In this document: positions 6,579-9,447 of the stretch, piece after piece | Layout: each line of letters starts with the position of its first letter | How positions within the stretch are numbered: the first letter of the stretch is position 1 | Assembly: GCA_938039145.1 (NCBI GenBank) | Contig: CALHVG010000057.1 | Location: forward strand, 1 to 9,447 | DNA from: an uncultured Treponema sp. | GTDB taxonomy: Bacteria > Spirochaetota > Spirochaetia > Treponematales > Treponemataceae | Length of the DNA stretch: 9,447 nt | Direction of reading: 5' to 3' | Translations under genes and position numbers: made by a program | Notes under the pieces: generated by a model | What the model saw: the letters and a program-made list of their open reading frames with translations, nothing else | What the model was told of the DNA's origin: nothing | Databases searched by the model: none

Positions 6579-7769
6579 TTATAAACCAATCACCAAAGTT
6601 GAGTTTGCGCCGCCGAATGCAAATGAATTGCTCATGCATACATCGATTTTTTTTGCCGGTTCGGCGCCTTTTGACACGATATTGAGCTGCGGCATTTCTT
6701 CGTCAAAAATACCGTCCCACACCTGAACCGGAAGCAAAGGATTCCCAAGACTTGAGTTTTTAATGCCACCCCAACAGATTGCAGCTTCAATTGCGCCTGC
6801 CGCTCCAAGCGTATGCCCGGTCAAAGGTTTTGTGGTGCTGCAAGGAACTTTATATTCGCCGAACAAAGCGGAAACAGCCTTCGCTTCCATAGAATCATTG
6901 AACTTTGTTCCCGTTCCGTGAAGATTTAGATAATCTATATCTTCGGGGTGCAGTCCGCTGGATTCCAACGCCTTTTTCATCGCACGAAAAGCCCCTTCTC
7001 CGCCGGGGTCAGGACTTGTCATGTGGTAGGCATCTGCGCTTTCCCCGTACCCAAGAAGACGGATTTTCTCCCCATCTAAAGAATCTTTTGACAGAACAAA
7101 AAACGCCGCTCCTTCCCCGATTGTAATTCCATGACGATTTTTGCTGAACGGATTTGTTTTTTCGGAACTAACAGCCTCAAGCGAATCAAAACCCATAAGA
7201 GCAATATCGCTTGCGACATCAACTCCACCTGCGACCACGGCATCGCAGAATCCCGCACGGATAAGTTCCGCCGCCTTTATGATTGCGCTGGCACTTGAGG
7301 AACAGGCGGTCTCAAAAGCAAGCGACGGACCTTTTAGCCCGTACTTTTCGCTTATGAATGTAGAAACATAATCCGCGCCCTGCATTTCAAGAGAATAATC
7401 GTCGTCGAATTTTCCGGTTGAAAAAAAAGTTTTGTGGCTTTCCAGACTAAGTTCGCTTCCGTTGTCGCAAGAACCTACGCAAACTCCTATCCGTTCAGAG
7501 CCATATTTTTCCTTTGCCGAAAAAATTACATCTTCAATCTGGGAAAGAGCATTTTCTTCTAGACGTGTAAGTCTCATGTCATATCTTGCAGCGGACTTTT
7601 CCGAAAGAAGAATATCATCCACTTTTCCCGCCCAAAATTCTTTTTCGTTCAAAACCTTTACACGTTTTAGACCGCTTTGGTCTCCTTCTGCAACGGAAAG
7701 CCAAAGTTCCCGTATATCAGAACCTGCGCAACAAATCACGCCGGGCCGAGAAAGATAAACGTCAATCAT
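6579..7769 (-). CDS. apeO: Beta-ketoacyl-ACP synthase, ApeO-like (aryl polyene type)
   Basis: A 396-aa ketosynthase with an intact triad: Cys156 in ETACSSSASA, His284 in NLHGTGT and His319 in LTGHTLGAAG, plus C-terminal SNSFAFGGANSTLV. It should catalyse decarboxylative Claisen condensation on ACP-bound intermediates in the cytosol. The opening LSRPGVICCAGSDIRELW and GDQSGL resemble ApeO, the elongating ketosynthase, which in studied systems pairs with a chain-length factor (ApeC); no such partner is in the window. The ATG overlaps the stop of the upstream lipoprotein gene as ATGA (7766-7769), with GAGG 7 nt before the start, so translation is probably coupled. It is clearly distinct from the second ketosynthase (different N-terminus and active-site context), which argues against a recent duplication. 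Confidence 0.87.
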   Translation of the reverse strand: MIDVYLSRPGVICCAGSDIRELWLSVAEGDQSGLKRVKVLNEKEFWAGKVDDILLSEKSAARYDMRLTRLEENALSQIEDVIFSAKEKYGSERIGVCVGSCDNGSELSLESHKTFFSTGKFDDDYSLEMQGADYVSTFISEKYGLKGPSLAFETACSSSASAIIKAAELIRAGFCDAVVAGGVDVASDIALMGFDSLEAVSSEKTNPFSKNRHGITIGEGAAFFVLSKDSLDGEKIRLLGYGESADAYHMTSPDPGGEGAFRAMKKALESSGLHPEDIDYLNLHGTGTKFNDSMEAKAVSALFGEYKVPCSTTKPLTGHTLGAAGAIEAAICWGGIKNSSLGNPLLPVQVWDGIFDEEMPQLNIVSKGAEPAKKIDVCMSNSFAFGGANSTLVIGL

Positions 7770-8356
7770 TCCGTTACCTCTTCAAGATTATATGAATATT
7801 TTCGCAAAAAATTGCGGAAAATCACGGACTTTTCTGAAATCTCAATTTCCGCAACGCATTTTTTTCCATCCATAATTTTTCGCACTTCTTTTTTAATTCC
7901 GGCGGACTCTTGCACTTCCGTCAAAAGGATTAGACCGGCATTTTTCAAAGCGGAACTCAGCGATTCCGCCGAATAATACGCAAACTGAAGGTCTGCCACA
8001 ATGTATTCCGCCTTTGCATTTTTTGGAAAAACGGCAGAATCAAAAAAAACGCGTTTTCCATCGTATGAAAGATTTCCCATTCCCGTTCCAAAAGCGTTGT
8101 AAAGCGAAAGAAAGATTCCGTTTTTGTCGGCATCAAGATAGCAAAGGAAAGAAAATTCTTTTTCGCCATAAGAGCCGCTCAAAAATTGCTGGGCATTTTT
8201 AGAATTCGCTATGCAGTCCGGCGGAAGAAGCGAAAATCTCTTTGAATTTGTGATATACACCGGATTCATCATACGGAAATCCGATTTTTCAATTCTGGAC
8301 GAAGCGCACCCGAAAAACAGAAAAACAAGGACACCCAAGAAAAACCGTTCTTTCAT
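7766..8356 (-). CDS. DUF3261-type outer membrane lipoprotein of the aryl polyene cluster
   Basis: A 196-aa protein with a lipoprotein signal peptide: positive MKER, hydrophobic residues 5-15 and lipobox FFGC with Cys17 as the predicted lipidated residue; SSRIE follows. The mature part contains SLLPPDC, a beta-rich middle and IVADLQFAYYSAESLSSAL (120-138), which resembles the DLQLA-Y/W-P core of DUF3261 proteins encoded beside APE exporters. The molecular role is unknown; handling of the polyene at the outer membrane is inference from context. No Shine-Dalgarno precedes the ATG at 8356. A near-consensus promoter instead places transcription start on this ATG, suggesting leaderless translation. 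The stop overlaps the ketosynthase start by 4 bp. No better downstream start exists before the lipobox. Confidence 0.82.
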   Translation of the reverse strand: MKERFFLGVLVFLFFGCASSRIEKSDFRMMNPVYITNSKRFSLLPPDCIANSKNAQQFLSGSYGEKEFSFLCYLDADKNGIFLSLYNAFGTGMGNLSYDGKRVFFDSAVFPKNAKAEYIVADLQFAYYSAESLSSALKNAGLILLTEVQESAGIKKEVRKIMDGKKCVAEIEISEKSVIFRNFLRKYSYNLEEVTE

Positions 8357-8362
8357 GCATGG

Positions 8363-8391
8363 ATTGTAAATTTTATAGCATTAAGTGTCAA
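8363..8391 (-). promoter_or_regulatory. Near-consensus promoter placing transcription start on the lipoprotein ATG
   Basis: On the minus strand TTGACA (complement of 8386-8391), a 17-bp spacer and TACAAT (complement of 8363-8368) match sigma70 consensus 6/6 and 5/6. Six nucleotides separate the -10 from the A of the ATG at 8356, so the expected +1 is that A or within a base or two. The 8-bp palindrome CATGCATG (8354-8361) covers the start. Confidence 0.6.
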
Positions 8392-8436
8392 ACAAGCGCA
8401 GGGTTCAAAGAATTTTCTAAAATCAAAAACGAGCCG

Positions 8437-9447
8437 TCAATTTTCTGTTCCGGATGAATAAAAAATCGTGCATAGAAATGCCGCCGAAAGTCCTATGAAT
8501 ATCGAAAGTCCCAGCATCTGAACCGGAACGAATTTGCTGAACGCCAGCGCTCCGAATGATATCGCAGTTGTCACAAAAGAAAGCGCAACCGCAAAGAATT
8601 CAAGCCGACTCACGGAATCCGGTTTTCCAAAGTTTTTGCGTCGTTCATTTTCTACCATATAGATTATATAATCCAAGCCCAAACCGAACACCAAAATCAT
8701 TCCCGTTATGCTAAAAAATTCCAACTTGATTTTTAAAACGGCGAACACGGCAAAAACCGAAAGCACAATCAAAATCGGAACGGAAATAATCTTGAACACC
8801 TCTCGCCAGCCATAAAATAATTTCAAAATCACGAAAATCACAACATAAACGGCAATGAAGAACATCAATATCGTTGCAGAAAGCCTGTCCAAATTTTTGC
8901 TGATTTCCTGCACTTTTGAAATTATGAAAATACTTTTACCGTCGGAAAGATTTTTGTACGCCTCGTAATCGGTGACGCTCACAGGAATCACGGCCGAATA
9001 ATATTTTTCTCCGATTTTTCCAAGCCACACGGAACTGAGCGCCGATTCCAAAAAAGCCGGAACATTTTTTCCTATTTCGATAAAATCGTTCTCACTTTCC
9101 AAAAAATTTTCCCTTATTTTTTCCGAAAGAAAATCCGCCTCATCGTTCAGATATCCAAGATTTACAAGTTGGCTTTTGGCATACGGCAAAAGTTTTTCCG
9201 CCACCTTACGAGATTTTTTCTGCCTATTTATCGACGGAACAAAACCGGACGCACAGATGTAGCCCCCTTTTTCCTTTCCTTGATTTATGATTTTCAGAGA
9301 AGCGGTCAATTTTTCTTCATTTTCAAGGACTTCCTGAACGGAATTGCCGCTTACAATAAAAAATGCGCTTGGGCTATATTTCAAAATCTGAGAGGCTTCG
9401 GCTTCGTCGCTGAATTCTTTTCCGGACATTTTGTAAAGCCTGGAAAG
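8437..9447 (-). CDS. MMPL/RND-family exporter, C-terminal part, cut by the right edge
   Basis: The frame is open to the right window edge, so only the C-terminal part of a protein that is usually about 750-800 aa is present. Numbering from the in-frame Met at 9429: residues 1-175 are a soluble, probably periplasmic segment; then come five membrane helices at about 185-204, 213-233, 238-258, 276-297 and 302-325, as in the second half of an RND/MMPL transporter. Helix three contains GLGLDYIIY with Asp253, matching the conserved charged residue of the proton-relay helix. NERRKN after it is a typical cytoplasmic loop. In APE clusters such a permease is thought to move the polyene product or its lipid conjugate across the inner membrane; that function is inferred from neighbours. 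It is separated from the lipoprotein gene by 80 bp. Confidence 0.85.
   Translation of the reverse strand, partial: LSRLYKMSGKEFSDEAEASQILKYSPSAFFIVSGNSVQEVLENEEKLTASLKIINQGKEKGGYICASGFVPSINRQKKSRKVAEKLLPYAKSQLVNLGYLNDEADFLSEKIRENFLESENDFIEIGKNVPAFLESALSSVWLGKIGEKYYSAVIPVSVTDYEAYKNLSDGKSIFIISKVQEISKNLDRLSATILMFFIAVYVVIFVILKLFYGWREVFKIISVPILIVLSVFAVFAVLKIKLEFFSITGMILVFGLGLDYIIYMVENERRKNFGKPDSVSRLEFFAVALSFVTTAISFGALAFSKFVPVQMLGLSIFIGLSAAFLCTIFYSSGTEN

Noticed and set aside
1..9447. CRISPR arrays, tRNA or rRNA genes, insertion sequences
   Set aside because: No regularly spaced direct repeats, tRNA cloverleaf, rRNA-like stretch or transposase motif was seen in reading both strands.

Overview
The window looks like chromosomal DNA from a moderate-GC diderm bacterium. 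Codon use, AT-rich spacers and the glutamate dehydrogenase resemble host-associated Treponema-type spirochaetes, but this is an impression from reading and no marker gene confirms it. An outer-membrane-type lipoprotein and an RND/MMPL exporter support a two-membrane cell.

Left part (1-2998), plus strand. The window opens inside an AraC-type regulator of the response-regulator (YesN-like) style, cut by the left edge. A clean intrinsic terminator follows at 1345-1373. A promoter region with a 14-bp palindrome then leads into an intact NADP-type hexameric glutamate dehydrogenase (gdhA, 1540-2898). Two strong hairpins (2911-2962 and 2962-2998) lie just after gdhA, where it converges with the minus-strand cluster.

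Right part (3254-9447), minus strand, read right to left: MMPL/RND exporter (C-terminal part, cut by the right edge), DUF3261-type lipoprotein, ketosynthase, hotdog 3-hydroxyacyl-ACP dehydratase, SDR 3-ketoacyl-ACP reductase, second ketosynthase. This set and order match the distal half of an aryl polyene (APE) cluster: exporter, DUF3261 lipoprotein, then ApeO-ApeP-ApeQ-ApeR. Both ketosynthases have Cys-His-His, the reductase has Asn-Ser-Tyr-Lys, and the dehydratase has His/Glu. Together they could run an iterative condensation, reduction and dehydration cycle without enoyl reduction and so build a conjugated polyene. The carrier proteins, chain-length factor, aryl-loading enzyme, thioesterase and acyltransferases of a full APE locus are not in the window; if present they should lie upstream, beyond the right edge.

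The most notable feature is the regulatory layout. The O-P-Q-R genes are separated by spacers of 390, 238 and 171 bp. There are two near-consensus sigma70-type promoters inside the cluster. One (8363-8391) would place the transcription start on the ATG of the lipoprotein gene, predicting a leaderless mRNA. The other (5486-5514) precedes the reductase and has a 27-bp inverted repeat over the predicted start site. A long hairpin sits between the reductase and the last ketosynthase. The cluster may therefore be expressed as several separately controlled units.
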